Numbered from the stretch's first letter, positions 7,500-15,721 are shown. The stretch is DNA of 24,085 nt from Zoogloea sp035335645 (GCA_035335645.1 DAOQMM010000048.1:1-24085); one strand, 5' to 3'. A program made the numbers and translations. The notes: generated by a model from the sequence alone, not told the origin.

Positions 7500-8660
7500 G
7501 TGACCCTCCCCTTCGACTTCGCCCACGGCGCCGAACGCGCCGGCTCCGACAGCATCAAGTGGCGCCGCTACGCCGGCCGCGACGTCATTCCCATGTGGGT
7601 GGCCGACATGGATTTCGCCGCGCCGCCGCCGGTCCTCGACGCCCTGCGCGCGCGCCTCGACCACGGCGTGTTCGGCTACGCCGATCCCTGGCCTGGCGTA
7701 CTGGAAGCCGTCATCGACGGCATCGCCCGCGACCACGGCTGGCGCATCCAGCCCGAATGGCTGGTGTGGCTGCCCGGCGTCGTCACCGGCTTCAACGTGG
7801 CCGTGCGCACCGTCGGGCGGCCCGGCGACGGCGTCTTCACCGCCACGCCGGTGTATCCGCCCTTCCTCCACGCGCCGGGCAATTTCGAGCAGCGCCTCGT
7901 CACCACGCCACTCCTGCGCACAGGCACGCGCTGGGAATGGGACTGGGACCGCAGCGCGGCCGCCCTCGCCGACGGCGTGCGCCTCTTCATGCTGTGCCAT
8001 CCCCACAACCCGGTCGGCCGGGTCTTCGACCGGGACGAGCTCGGCCGCATCGCCGAACTGGCCGAACGCCACGACCTGGTGGTGTGTTCCGACGAGATCC
8101 ACTGCGGCCTGGTCCTCAATCCGACCAAGGCTCACGTGCCCCTTGCCGCCCTCGACGAGCGCATCGGCCGACGCACCATCACGCTGATGGCGCCATCCAA
8201 GACCTGGAACATTCCGGCCCTCTACTGCGCCTTCGCCATCATTCCCGACGGCACCCTGCGGGCCCGCTACAAGCACGCCATGGCCGGCATCGTGCCCCAC
8301 GTGAATGTGCTGGGACTGGTCGCCACCGAAGCCGCCTACCGGGACGGCGGCCCCTGGCGCGAAGCCCTCCTCGCCACCCTGCGGAGCAACGCCGCCCGCG
8401 TCACGGACGCCATCGACCTGCTCCCCGGCCTCGCCACGACGCCCGTCGAAGCCACCTACCTGGCGTGGATCGACTGCCGCGACTTCCTCGCCGCCCGCGG
8501 CCTCACGGGCAGCCCCGCGGCCTTCTTCGAGCAGGCCGGCGTGGGCCTGTCCGACGGACGCGACTTCGGCCTGCCGGGCTTCGTGCGCCTCAACTTCGGC
8601 TGCCCGCCGGCGCGCCTGGAGGCCGCCCTGGAGCGCATGCGCCGCGCCGTCACGGCCTGA
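7500..8660 (+). CDS. patB: PatB/MalY-type PLP-dependent C-S lyase (cystathionine beta-lyase family aminotransferase fold)
   Basis: A 386-residue fold type I PLP enzyme; family members cleave cystathionine or cysteine S-conjugates to thiol, pyruvate and ammonia. The N-terminal DSIKWRRY and PMWVADMDF are characteristic of the MalY/PatB group. HPHNPVGRVF, SDEIH (197-201, with the PLP-contacting aspartate) and SKTWNIPAL with K234 as the Schiff-base lysine follow. R-LNFGCP near the C-terminus supplies the carboxylate-binding arginine. The start is taken as GTG 7500 because no ATG lies upstream of the conserved N-terminus without reading through cysK sequence; the ribosome binding site is weak. Its stop overlaps the start of an MFS exporter. 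The substrate is not fixed by sequence, and the symbol names the family. Confidence 0.87.
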   Translation: MTLPFDFAHGAERAGSDSIKWRRYAGRDVIPMWVADMDFAAPPPVLDALRARLDHGVFGYADPWPGVLEAVIDGIARDHGWRIQPEWLVWLPGVVTGFNVAVRTVGRPGDGVFTATPVYPPFLHAPGNFEQRLVTTPLLRTGTRWEWDWDRSAAALADGVRLFMLCHPHNPVGRVFDRDELGRIAELAERHDLVVCSDEIHCGLVLNPTKAHVPLAALDERIGRRTITLMAPSKTWNIPALYCAFAIIPDGTLRARYKHAMAGIVPHVNVLGLVATEAAYRDGGPWREALLATLRSNAARVTDAIDLLPGLATTPVEATYLAWIDCRDFLAARGLTGSPAAFFEQAGVGLSDGRDFGLPGFVRLNFGCPPARLEAALERMRRAVTA

Positions 8661-9910
8661 TGGGCGCGTCACCGGCCAGCTTCGGCCTGCGCACGGCGCC
8701 GCGGGACGTCCGCCTCTACGTCGTCACCACGGTGTGCAGCGCCCTGATCCACTTCGGCCAGGGCGTCGCGGTGGGCTGGTCGGTGTATGAGCAGACGGGC
8801 GCGCCCCTGGCCCTCGGCTTCGTCGGCCTCGCCCAGTTCCTGCCCATCGCCGTGCTCTTCCTGCCGGCCGGGCATCTGGCGGACCGGGTCGAACGGCGCC
8901 GCATGGTCCTCGTCAGCCTGCTCCTCACGTTCGCGGCCACCCTGCTGCTGGCGTACGCCGCATGGCGCGCCCTGCCGGTGGGCTGGACCTACGCGGCGCT
9001 GGTCCTCTCCGGCTGCGGCCAGATCCTCTACCGACCGGCACGGGACGCCCTGCTGCCGGCCCTGCTGCCGCCGCAGCATCTGGCCCGCGGCATCGCCCTG
9101 GCCTCGGCCCTGTACCAGGTCGCCTCCCTCGCCGCACCGGCGGCGGTGGGTTTCGGCCTCGCCCAGGTCCATTCCGCCGTGCCCATCCACCTGTGCAACG
9201 CCCTGCTGGCGGCGCTGGCCCTGCTCGCTACCATCGCCATCCGCCAGCGCTCCCACGGCCAGCCCGCCGCCACCGGCAGCCGCGTCGCGGAGGTGCTGGC
9301 GGGCTTCCGCCACGTGTGGCGCACCCGCATCCTGCTGGCCGTGATGTCGGTGGATCTGGTCGCCGTGCTCTTCGGTGGCGCCGTCGCCCTGCTGCCGGTC
9401 TACGCCCGCGACATCCTCCACGTGGGGCCGGCCGGGCTGGGCCTCCTCAGCACCGCGCCAGCGCTCGGAGCCGCCTGCGCCGGGCTGGTCATGACCCGCA
9501 GCGGCGTGGCCCTGGACGGGCGCGTGCTGCTCGCCGCGGTGGGAGGCTTCGGCGTGGCCACCGTGGTGTTCGGACTCTCTACGGCCTTTCCCCTGTCCCT
9601 TGCAGCCCTGGCGGTGGCGGGTGGTTGCGACTGCGTCAGCGTGGTGCTGCGCCAGACCGTCCTCCAGCAGGCCACGCCAGATGCGCTGCGCGGGCGGGTT
9701 GGCGCAGTGAACCGGGTCTTCGTGAGCTCGTCGAACGAGCTCGGCGCCCTCGAATCGGGCCTCGCGGCGGCCTGGTTCGGACCGCTCCTGGCGGTCGCCG
9801 GCGGCGGTGCGATCACCGTGCTGGTCGCCCTCGGCGCACCCGCGCTCTTCCCCGTGCTGCGCGCCCTGCAGCACGACCGGCCTCTGCCGCGCGACCCCGC
9901 CGTTTCCTGA
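8660..9910 (+). CDS. MFS exporter, EntS-like
   Basis: A 416-residue inner-membrane protein with about 10-12 hydrophobic segments. The cytoplasmic loop between TM2 and TM3, AGHLADRVERRRM (about 71-83), is the MFS motif A variant of the EntS/MFS_3 group, and RPARDALLPALLP followed by RGRVGAVNRVF in the second half is also typical. EntS exports enterobactin, but no siderophore genes are near, so the substrate is unknown. The start ATG overlaps the stop of the C-S lyase (TGATG at 8658-8662), implying translational coupling and possibly export of a product of that pathway. The 66-nt gap to hoxF leaves open whether hox is part of the same transcript. Confidence 0.85.
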   Translation: MGASPASFGLRTAPRDVRLYVVTTVCSALIHFGQGVAVGWSVYEQTGAPLALGFVGLAQFLPIAVLFLPAGHLADRVERRRMVLVSLLLTFAATLLLAYAAWRALPVGWTYAALVLSGCGQILYRPARDALLPALLPPQHLARGIALASALYQVASLAAPAAVGFGLAQVHSAVPIHLCNALLAALALLATIAIRQRSHGQPAATGSRVAEVLAGFRHVWRTRILLAVMSVDLVAVLFGGAVALLPVYARDILHVGPAGLGLLSTAPALGAACAGLVMTRSGVALDGRVLLAAVGGFGVATVVFGLSTAFPLSLAALAVAGGCDCVSVVLRQTVLQQATPDALRGRVGAVNRVFVSSSNELGALESGLAAAWFGPLLAVAGGGAITVLVALGAPALFPVLRALQHDRPLPRDPAVS

Positions 9911-9976
9911 TCCAGCGCAAGATTCCGTCATGGCGGCGGCGCATACTGGGTAACGTCGACGCCCCAGGAGACGCGC

Positions 9977-11788
9977 GTGACCCCTCTTCCGTCCGCCCCG
10001 GCCGATGCCCTCGACGGCATCCTTCAGCGCCATCGTCACGACGCCACCCGCCTGCTCCAGATCCTCATCGACGCCCAGGATCTCGACGGCTGGCTGCCAC
10101 CTCCCATGCTTACCCGCATCGCAGCCGCCCTGGATCTGCCGCGCGCCCGGGTGGAAGGGGTCGCCGGCTTCTACAGCTTCCTCTACACCCAGCCCGTCGG
10201 CCGCTACCGGGTGCTGTTCTCCGACAACATTACCGACCGCATGCTGGGCAACGCCGGGCTGATGGACGCCCTCTGCGCCAAGCTGTGGGTGGAGCCGGGC
10301 AAGCGCTCGGAAGACGGCCTCGTGAGCATCGCCACCACCTCCTGCACCGGCCTGTGCGACCAGGGGCCGGCCTTGCTGGTGAATGGCCGCGCCATCGGCC
10401 AGCTCGACCACCGCCGCATCAACGCCATCGCCGAACTGATCCGCCAGCAGACGCCCCTTGAACGCTGGCCGGCGGAGTTCTTCCGGGTTACCCACAACAT
10501 CCGCCGCCGCGATGCCCTGCTCAATCTGGACATGGCGCCCGGCGCGGCCCTCAGCGCGGTCCTCGCCCTCGGCCGCGAAGGCTGGCTCACCGAGATGGAG
10601 GCCTCCCGCCTGCGCGGCCGCGGCGGCGCCGGCTTCACCACTTCGGTCAAGTGGTTGAGCGCCCGCAACGCGCCGGGCGCCGAGAAGGTCATCGTCTGCA
10701 ACGCCGACGAAGGCGAGCCCGGTACCTTCAAGGACCGGGTGCTGCTGGCCGGCTTCGCCGACCTGGTGTTCGAAGGCATGACCCTTGCAGCCTGGGCCGT
10801 GGGTGCACGCCAGGGCCTGCTCTACCTGCGCGGCGAATACCGCTGGCTGCGCCCCCATCTGGACGCGGTGCTGGCCCGGCGTCGCTCCGCCGGCCTCCTG
10901 GGCCCGGCCATCCTCGGTGAACGGGGCTTCGATTTCGACATCGACATCCACCTGGGCGCCGGCGCCTACGTGTGCGGCGAGGAGACGGCCCTCATCGAAT
11001 CCCTCGAAGGCAAGCGCGGCACACCCCGCATCCGCCCGCCCTTCCCGGTCACCCACGGCTACCTGGGCCGTCCCACGGTGGTGAACAACGTGGAGACCCT
11101 GGCCAAAACCTGCCTCATCGCCCTGCAGGGCGGCGCGGCCTTCGCGGCCACCGGCACCGCCCAGTCGGCCGGCACCAAGCTGCTGTCGGTGTCGGGCGAC
11201 TGCGCCGCGCCGGGCATCTACGAATACCCCTTCGGCGTCACCCTGGCCCGCGTGCTGGAGGACTGCGGCGCCAGCGACACCCAGGCGGTGCAGGTGGGCG
11301 GCGCGGCAGGCCTGTGCCTGGCGGGCTACGAGTTCCAGCGCCGCATCGCCTACGAGGACGTCCCCACCGCGGGCGCCTTCATGGTCTTCGACGCGACCCG
11401 CGATCTCTTTGAGGTGGCCCGCGCCTTCGTTCATTTCTTCGCCCACGAGAGCTGCGGCTTCTGCACCCCCTGCCGGGTCGGCACGGCGCTCCTCAAGGGC
11501 TTCATGGACAAGCTCGCCGACGGCCACGGCGCCCAGGCTGACCTGGCCGACATCGAATGGCTCGACCGCCTGCTCAAGAACGCGAGCCACTGCGGCCTCG
11601 GCAGCGCCGCGCCGAACCCGGTCATCGACACCCTGCAGAAGTTCCGCCCGGCCTATGAGCGGCGCCTGCTGTCCCTGGACTTCGAGCCCGCCTTCGACCT
11701 GGACGGCGCCCTCGCCGAAGCGCGCCGCCTCACCGCCCGCAACGACCCCGGCGCCCACCTGGCCACCCACGAGGAGACACGGGAATGA
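9977..11788 (+). CDS. hoxF: NAD-reducing hydrogenase diaphorase subunit HoxF
   Basis: Flavoprotein subunit of the cytoplasmic bidirectional [NiFe]-hydrogenase; exchanges electrons between NAD(H) and the iron-sulfur chain. It has 603 residues, close to the 602 of Cupriavidus HoxF. Residues 1-160 are NuoE-like, with C123 and C127 in TTSCTGLCDQG; the other NuoE cysteine pair appears replaced by SDNITD (82-87). From about 170 it is NuoF-like: GRGGAGF (214-220) for NADH, NADEGEPGTFKDR (242-254) for FMN, GAYVCGEETALIESLEGK, and the [4Fe-4S] ligands C493, C496, C499 and C539. The GTG start at 9977 is fixed by AGGAG at 9966-9970. It overlaps hoxU by 4 nt. No convincing promoter is seen in the 66-nt gap upstream. 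Confidence 0.96.
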   Translation: MTPLPSAPADALDGILQRHRHDATRLLQILIDAQDLDGWLPPPMLTRIAAALDLPRARVEGVAGFYSFLYTQPVGRYRVLFSDNITDRMLGNAGLMDALCAKLWVEPGKRSEDGLVSIATTSCTGLCDQGPALLVNGRAIGQLDHRRINAIAELIRQQTPLERWPAEFFRVTHNIRRRDALLNLDMAPGAALSAVLALGREGWLTEMEASRLRGRGGAGFTTSVKWLSARNAPGAEKVIVCNADEGEPGTFKDRVLLAGFADLVFEGMTLAAWAVGARQGLLYLRGEYRWLRPHLDAVLARRRSAGLLGPAILGERGFDFDIDIHLGAGAYVCGEETALIESLEGKRGTPRIRPPFPVTHGYLGRPTVVNNVETLAKTCLIALQGGAAFAATGTAQSAGTKLLSVSGDCAAPGIYEYPFGVTLARVLEDCGASDTQAVQVGGAAGLCLAGYEFQRRIAYEDVPTAGAFMVFDATRDLFEVARAFVHFFAHESCGFCTPCRVGTALLKGFMDKLADGHGAQADLADIEWLDRLLKNASHCGLGSAAPNPVIDTLQKFRPAYERRLLSLDFEPAFDLDGALAEARRLTARNDPGAHLATHEETRE

Positions 11789-12483
11789 GCAAGACCTTCC
11801 TGCTGGACGGCCGCCCGGTGCCCTTCGAGGACGGCCAGAGCATCCTCCAGGCCGCCCGCGCGGCGGGACAGTTCATCCCCAGCCTGTGCTGGCACAAGGA
11901 CTTCCCGGCCCACGGCAGCTGCAAGCTGTGCATCGTCAAGGCCGCCGGACGTCACGTCTCGGCCTGCGCCACGCCAGCCCGGGAGGGCTGGGAAGTCGAG
12001 AGCAACACGCCGGAGATGAACAACGAGCGCCGCGCCCTGCTGCAGATGCTGTTCGTGGAGGGCAACCACTTCTGCCCGTCCTGCGAGAAGAGCGGTCACT
12101 GCCAGCTTCAGGCCCTGGCCTACGAATACGAGATGCTCACGCCGCGCTTCCGTCACTTCTACCCGGAGCGGCCGGTGGATGCATCCCACCCGGACATGCT
12201 GCTGGACTTCAACCGCTGCATCTTCTGCGAACTGTGCGTGCGCGCCAGCCGCGACGTGGACGGCAAGTCGGTGTTTGCCCTCACGGGCCGAGGAATTGCC
12301 AAGCACCTCACCGTCAATGCCGAATCGGGCCGCCTCGCCGACACCGACTTCGCAGCGACCGACCTGGCTGCGCGGATCTGCCCGGTGGGCGTGATCCTGC
12401 CCAAGGGCCGCGGCTTCGCCGTGCCCATCGGCGCGCGGCCCTACGACACCGGCACGATCCGCGACACGGCGCAGGAGGATTAG
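11785..12483 (+). CDS. hoxU: NAD-reducing hydrogenase diaphorase subunit HoxU
   Basis: Electron-transfer subunit of the HoxFU diaphorase, homologous to the N-terminal part of NuoG; 232 residues, cytoplasmic. The [2Fe-2S] ferredoxin domain has C35, C46, C49 and C61. A His-Cys type cluster region follows with H95, C97, C100 and C106. A [4Fe-4S] site is built from C145, C148, C151 and C199 in CIFCELC and ICPVG. The ATG is inside the ATGA overlap with the hoxF stop, with GGAG upstream. It would pass electrons between HoxF and HoxY. The last codons contain AGGAGG, which serves either the small ORF that follows or nothing. Confidence 0.96.
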   Translation: MSKTFLLDGRPVPFEDGQSILQAARAAGQFIPSLCWHKDFPAHGSCKLCIVKAAGRHVSACATPAREGWEVESNTPEMNNERRALLQMLFVEGNHFCPSCEKSGHCQLQALAYEYEMLTPRFRHFYPERPVDASHPDMLLDFNRCIFCELCVRASRDVDGKSVFALTGRGIAKHLTVNAESGRLADTDFAATDLAARICPVGVILPKGRGFAVPIGARPYDTGTIRDTAQED

Positions 12484-12484
12484 C

Positions 12485-12637
12485 ATGAACCGGCTCCGTC
12501 CCTCACTCCGTCCGCCACCTGCGCTCCGGTCGCCGCGCCTCGGCGCAGCCGCACGGGCGCCAGGCCCCGATGCTTCATCCCGCCCCACGCGCAGCCGCAG
12601 CGCGCTCACGTCTCTCCTGCCCGGAGGCCCGACATGA
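12485..12637 (+). CDS. Candidate small ORF between hoxU and hoxY
   Basis: A 50-codon frame that starts 1 nt after the hoxU stop and ends in an ATGA overlap with the hoxY start. A perfect AGGAGG (12473-12478) sits 6 nt before its ATG. The product would be rich in Arg, Pro, Ser and Ala with no recognisable domain, membrane segment or cysteine. About 72% of third codon positions are G or C by my count, lower than the neighbouring hox genes appear. The initiation signals argue for translation, while the composition argues against a conserved protein. It may be a real small gene, a translational coupler for hoxY, or decayed sequence. No function is proposed. Confidence 0.3.
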   Translation: MNRLRPSLRPPPALRSPRLGAAARAPGPDASSRPTRSRSALTSLLPGGPT

Positions 12638-13179
12638 CCGCCCCCCGCAAGATCCGCGTCGCCACGGCGTCCCTCGCCGGCTGCTTCGGCTGCCACATGG
12701 CCTTTCTGGACATCGACGAGCACCTGCTGGAGCTGGCCGGGCAGGTGGAGTTCGACCGCTCGCCCCTCACCGACATCAAGGACGTGGGCCCCTGCGACGT
12801 GGGCCTCATCGAAGGCGGCGTGTGCAATGCGGAAAACGTACACGTGCTGCGCGCCTTCCGGCGCCAGTGCAAGACCCTGGTCGCGATGGGCGCCTGCGCC
12901 ATCAACGGCGGCCTGCCGGCCCAGCGCAACCACCTGTCGGTGGCGGACTGCCTGCGCGAGGTGTACCAGTTCCGGCCCGGCCTCGCCGATGGGCGCATCC
13001 CGGACGACCCGGAACTGCCCCTGCCCCTCGACAAGGTACGCCCCCTCCACGAGGTGGTGCGGGTGGATTACTTCCTGCCCGGCTGCCCGCCCTCCGGCGC
13101 GGCGGTGTGGAAGTTTCTCTCCGATCTGCTGGCGGGCCGCACCCCGCGTCTCACCGGCGCCCTGCTCCACTATGACTGA
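12634..13179 (+). CDS. hoxY: NAD-reducing hydrogenase small subunit HoxY
   Basis: Small subunit of the hydrogenase module, 181 residues, carrying the proximal [4Fe-4S] cluster that links the HoxH active site with HoxU. The expected ligands are C17 and C20 in LAGCFGCHM, C88 in MGACAINGG and C151 in FLPGCPPSG. Only the flavodoxin-like domain is present, without the extra ferredoxin-like cluster domain of respiratory small subunits, and there is no Tat signal, which fits a soluble cytoplasmic enzyme. GGAGG at 12623-12627 stands 6 nt before the ATG. A 150-nt spacer separates it from hoxU, unusual in an otherwise compact operon. It ends 9 nt before hoxH. Confidence 0.95.
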   Translation: MTAPRKIRVATASLAGCFGCHMAFLDIDEHLLELAGQVEFDRSPLTDIKDVGPCDVGLIEGGVCNAENVHVLRAFRRQCKTLVAMGACAINGGLPAQRNHLSVADCLREVYQFRPGLADGRIPDDPELPLPLDKVRPLHEVVRVDYFLPGCPPSGAAVWKFLSDLLAGRTPRLTGALLHYD

Positions 13180-13188
13180 GGTCCGGCC

Positions 13189-14652
13189 ATGAGCCTCGAA
13201 CTGGAAACCGCCGCAGACCGGGCACACCTGCGCCGCGTCGCCATCGACCCGGTATCCCGCGTGGAAGGCCACGGCAAGGTCACCCTCCTGCTGGACGAGG
13301 GCGGCCACGTGCAGGAGGCCCGCCTGCACATCGTGGAATTCCGCGGCTTCGAAAAATTCATCCAGGGCCGGCCCTTCTGGGAAGTGCCGGTGATGGTGCA
13401 GCGCCTGTGCGGCATCTGCCCGGTGAGCCATCATCTGGCCGCCGCCAAGGCCCTCGACACCGTGGTGGGCGCGACGATCACGCCCACCGCCGAGAAGATC
13501 CGCCGCCTGATGCACTACGGCCAGATCCTCCAGTCCCACGCCCTGCACTTCTTCCATCTGGCCTCGCCGGACCTGCTGTTCGGCTTCGATGCGCCGGCCC
13601 AGCAGCGCAACATCATCGCCGTCGCCGCCGCCCATCCGGACATCGCCACCCATGGCATCCTGCTGCGCAAGTTCGGTCAGGAAGTGATCCGCATCACTGC
13701 AGGCAAACGCATCCACGGCACCGGCGCGATCCCCGGCGGTGTCAATAAGTCCCTCAGCCCCGCCGAGCGGGACGAACTGCTGCGCGACGTGGACACCATG
13801 ATCGACTGGAGCCGCGACGCCGTGGCCCTCGCCCGCCGCCTGCACGAGAGCGATGCGGATCTCTACGACCATTTCGGCGAAGTGCCCGGGCAGTTCCTCA
13901 GCCTGGTGCGCCCCGATGGCGCCCTCGACCTGTACGACGGCGTCCTGCGTCTGCGCGGGGCCGACGGCCGTGTGGTGCGGGACGGCATCCCCTGCACCGA
14001 TTACCTTGGCCACATCACCGAGGCGGTCAGGCCCTGGAGCTACATGAAGTTCCCCTACATCACCACGCAGGGGCCGGACACCGGCTGGTACAAGGTCGGC
14101 CCCCTGGCGCGGGTGCAGAACTGCGACCTCATCCCCACGCCCCGCGCCGAGGCGGCGCGCCAGGCCTTCCTCGCCCACGGCGGCGGCGCCCCGCTGCATG
14201 GTCCGCTGGCTTTCCACTGGGCGCGCATGATCGAGATGCTCCACGCCGCCGAGGTGATCCGCGAGCTCCTCGACGATCCGGACCTGCTCTCTGACGACCG
14301 GATGTCTGGCGGCCCGCGTCGGCGCGAGGGCATCGGCATCATCGAAGCCCCCCGCGGCACGCTGATCCACCATTACCAGGTGGACGACGACGATCTGGTC
14401 AGCGACTGCAACCTGATCGTGTCCACCACCCACAACAACCAGGCGATGAACACCGCGGTGCGCGCCGTCGCCCGCCGCTACCTGGACGGACAGACACTGA
14501 CCGAGGGCCTGCTCAACCACATCGAGGTGGCGATCCGCGCCTTCGACCCCTGTCTGTCCTGCGCCACCCACGCACTGGGCAAGATGCCCCTGGCGCTGGA
14601 ACTGCGGGACATGGCCGGCGTCCTGGTGGATCGCCTGCAACGGGACACCTGA
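13189..14652 (+). CDS. hoxH: NAD-reducing [NiFe]-hydrogenase large subunit HoxH
   Basis: Catalytic subunit holding the Ni-Fe(CN)2CO site, 487 residues (488 in Cupriavidus). The L1 motif RLCGICPVSHH gives C74 and C77, and the C-terminal DPCLSCATHA gives C455 and C458. The protease HoxW is expected to cut after A462, releasing the last 25 residues, by analogy with Cupriavidus HoxH. The N-terminal DPVSRVEGHGK is a family hallmark. The ATG follows a GAGGT ribosome binding site. All four nickel ligands are present, so the enzyme should be active if the Hyp maturation proteins, absent here, are encoded elsewhere. Confidence 0.97.
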   Translation: MSLELETAADRAHLRRVAIDPVSRVEGHGKVTLLLDEGGHVQEARLHIVEFRGFEKFIQGRPFWEVPVMVQRLCGICPVSHHLAAAKALDTVVGATITPTAEKIRRLMHYGQILQSHALHFFHLASPDLLFGFDAPAQQRNIIAVAAAHPDIATHGILLRKFGQEVIRITAGKRIHGTGAIPGGVNKSLSPAERDELLRDVDTMIDWSRDAVALARRLHESDADLYDHFGEVPGQFLSLVRPDGALDLYDGVLRLRGADGRVVRDGIPCTDYLGHITEAVRPWSYMKFPYITTQGPDTGWYKVGPLARVQNCDLIPTPRAEAARQAFLAHGGGAPLHGPLAFHWARMIEMLHAAEVIRELLDDPDLLSDDRMSGGPRRREGIGIIEAPRGTLIHHYQVDDDDLVSDCNLIVSTTHNNQAMNTAVRAVARRYLDGQTLTEGLLNHIEVAIRAFDPCLSCATHALGKMPLALELRDMAGVLVDRLQRDT

Positions 14653-14657
14653 ACGGC

Positions 14658-15143
14658 ATGGGCGTGGTGATCCTCGCCGCCGGCAATCCCTCGCGCGGCG
14701 ACGATGCCCTCGGGCCTCTGCTGCTGGCCGAGCTGGCCGCTCTGGCGCCGGACGGGGTCACGCTGGTGGAGGATTTCCAGTTCCAGATCGAACACGCGCT
14801 GGATCTGGTCGGGCAGGACATTGCCCTCTTCATCGATGCCGCGGCAAGCGGCGCAGCCCCCTTCTGCTTTGCAGAGATCCGGCCGGCCCGCAGCCGCGCA
14901 CCGAGCAGCCACGCCCTGAGCCCCGACGCGGTGTTGCAGGTGTATGCGGAGACCCTCGGCGTGCCGCCACCGGCTTTCGTACTGGCCGTGCGGGGCGCAT
15001 CCTTCGCACTGGGGGCGCCCCTGTCGTCTGTGGCCCAGGCTCATCTGGAGGCGGCGCGACCGCTTCTGGCGGCCTGTCTGGCCCACCCGGACGTGGACGC
15101 GTGGCGGCGCCTCGTGCATCCGCGCCCGTCCGCAGCGGACTGA
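14658..15143 (+). CDS. hoxW: Hydrogenase maturation protease HoxW
   Basis: Dedicated endopeptidase that removes the C-terminal extension of HoxH after nickel insertion; 161 residues, cytoplasmic. The N-terminal AAGNPSRGDDALG (7-19) is the signature of the HyaD/HycI/HoxW family. The nickel-sensing residues of the family correspond here to D15 or D16, D60 (in FIDAAASG) and H85 (in SSHALSP); that alignment is by eye. It starts 5 nt after hoxH and is the last gene of the operon. Its stop lies 1 nt from the end of a convergent gene, with no terminator visible between them. Confidence 0.92.
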   Translation: MGVVILAAGNPSRGDDALGPLLLAELAALAPDGVTLVEDFQFQIEHALDLVGQDIALFIDAAASGAAPFCFAEIRPARSRAPSSHALSPDAVLQVYAETLGVPPPAFVLAVRGASFALGAPLSSVAQAHLEAARPLLAACLAHPDVDAWRRLVHPRPSAAD

Positions 15144-15144
15144 A

Positions 15145-15702
15145 TCAGGCCGCGACGCGACGCTGGGAGTATTCGTTGAGCAGCAGGGAAATGGCGTGGG
15201 CGGCGCCTTCCGGCAGATTCAGGGTTTTCCGCAGCTGCGCCACAAACACCGGACACCCCGCGCCATGGTTCGGACCGCGGACCAGCAGGAGCTGGTTGCA
15301 GGGGACGTCCTGCCAGGCCTCGGACGACACGTCGATATCCACCAGCAGGGACAAGGCCGTCCCGTGCTGCCACACCGCCAGATCGTCGGCGAAGCGTGAC
15401 AGGGCCATGTCCCGCTCCGACTCCCCGCAACGTCCGAAACCGGAACTCCACACGAGTTCCTCGTGCAAGCGCGTGCCACTTCCGTCGAGGACGCCGATCG
15501 CCACCCGCTCCGCGTCCAGGGCACGGAGCAGCTGACGCAGGGCCCGCAGGCTCGCAAAGCGCGCATCGCCCAGGTGGCGCACGAAGGCGGCGCCGGTCAG
15601 GGCGGCGTCGGAAACCGGGTCCGTCATGTAGCCCGACGGTGCACCCGCCGCGTGCCACTGGGTGCCGTCCAGGGCCCCTGCTTCACGTCTGATCTCAAGC
15701 AT
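15145..15702 (-). CDS. Hypothetical protein convergent with hoxW, not recognised
   Basis: A 185-residue soluble protein, with no signal peptide or membrane helix. I do not recognise the family. The central part (about 50-80), with an alternating LRALDAERVAIGVLDGSG pattern, loosely recalls a GAF-like sensor fold, but this is a weak impression. Three cysteines are spread through the protein with no metal motif. The start at 15700-15702 is supported by GAGGAG 8 nt upstream on the minus strand. It has a long leader with a hairpin and a sigma-54-like promoter, and it lies tail to tail with hoxW at 1 nt distance. A role in hydrogen metabolism is possible only by location. Confidence 0.7.
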   Translation of the reverse strand: MLEIRREAGALDGTQWHAAGAPSGYMTDPVSDAALTGAAFVRHLGDARFASLRALRQLLRALDAERVAIGVLDGSGTRLHEELVWSSGFGRCGESERDMALSRFADDLAVWQHGTALSLLVDIDVSSEAWQDVPCNQLLLVRGPNHGAGCPVFVAQLRKTLNLPEGAAHAISLLLNEYSQRRVAA

Positions 15703-15721
15703 CGCGTCTGCTCCTCAATGC

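Noticed and set aside
9911..9976. Sigma-54 promoter directly in front of hoxF
   Set aside because: TGGCGG at 9930-9935 is not followed by a GC at the required distance; only a weak CATACT (9942-9947) without a -35 is present.
8669..11770. A 1033-codon open frame on the minus strand across the MFS-hoxF region
   Set aside because: It lies antisense to clear genes with intact motifs. Long antisense frames are expected in DNA with very high GC at third positions; the translation is low-complexity Gly/Ala/Arg/His with no domain.
11653..14640. A 995-codon minus-strand frame opposite hoxU, hoxY and hoxH
   Set aside because: Same GC-driven shadow effect; the hox genes on the plus strand carry all expected metal ligands.
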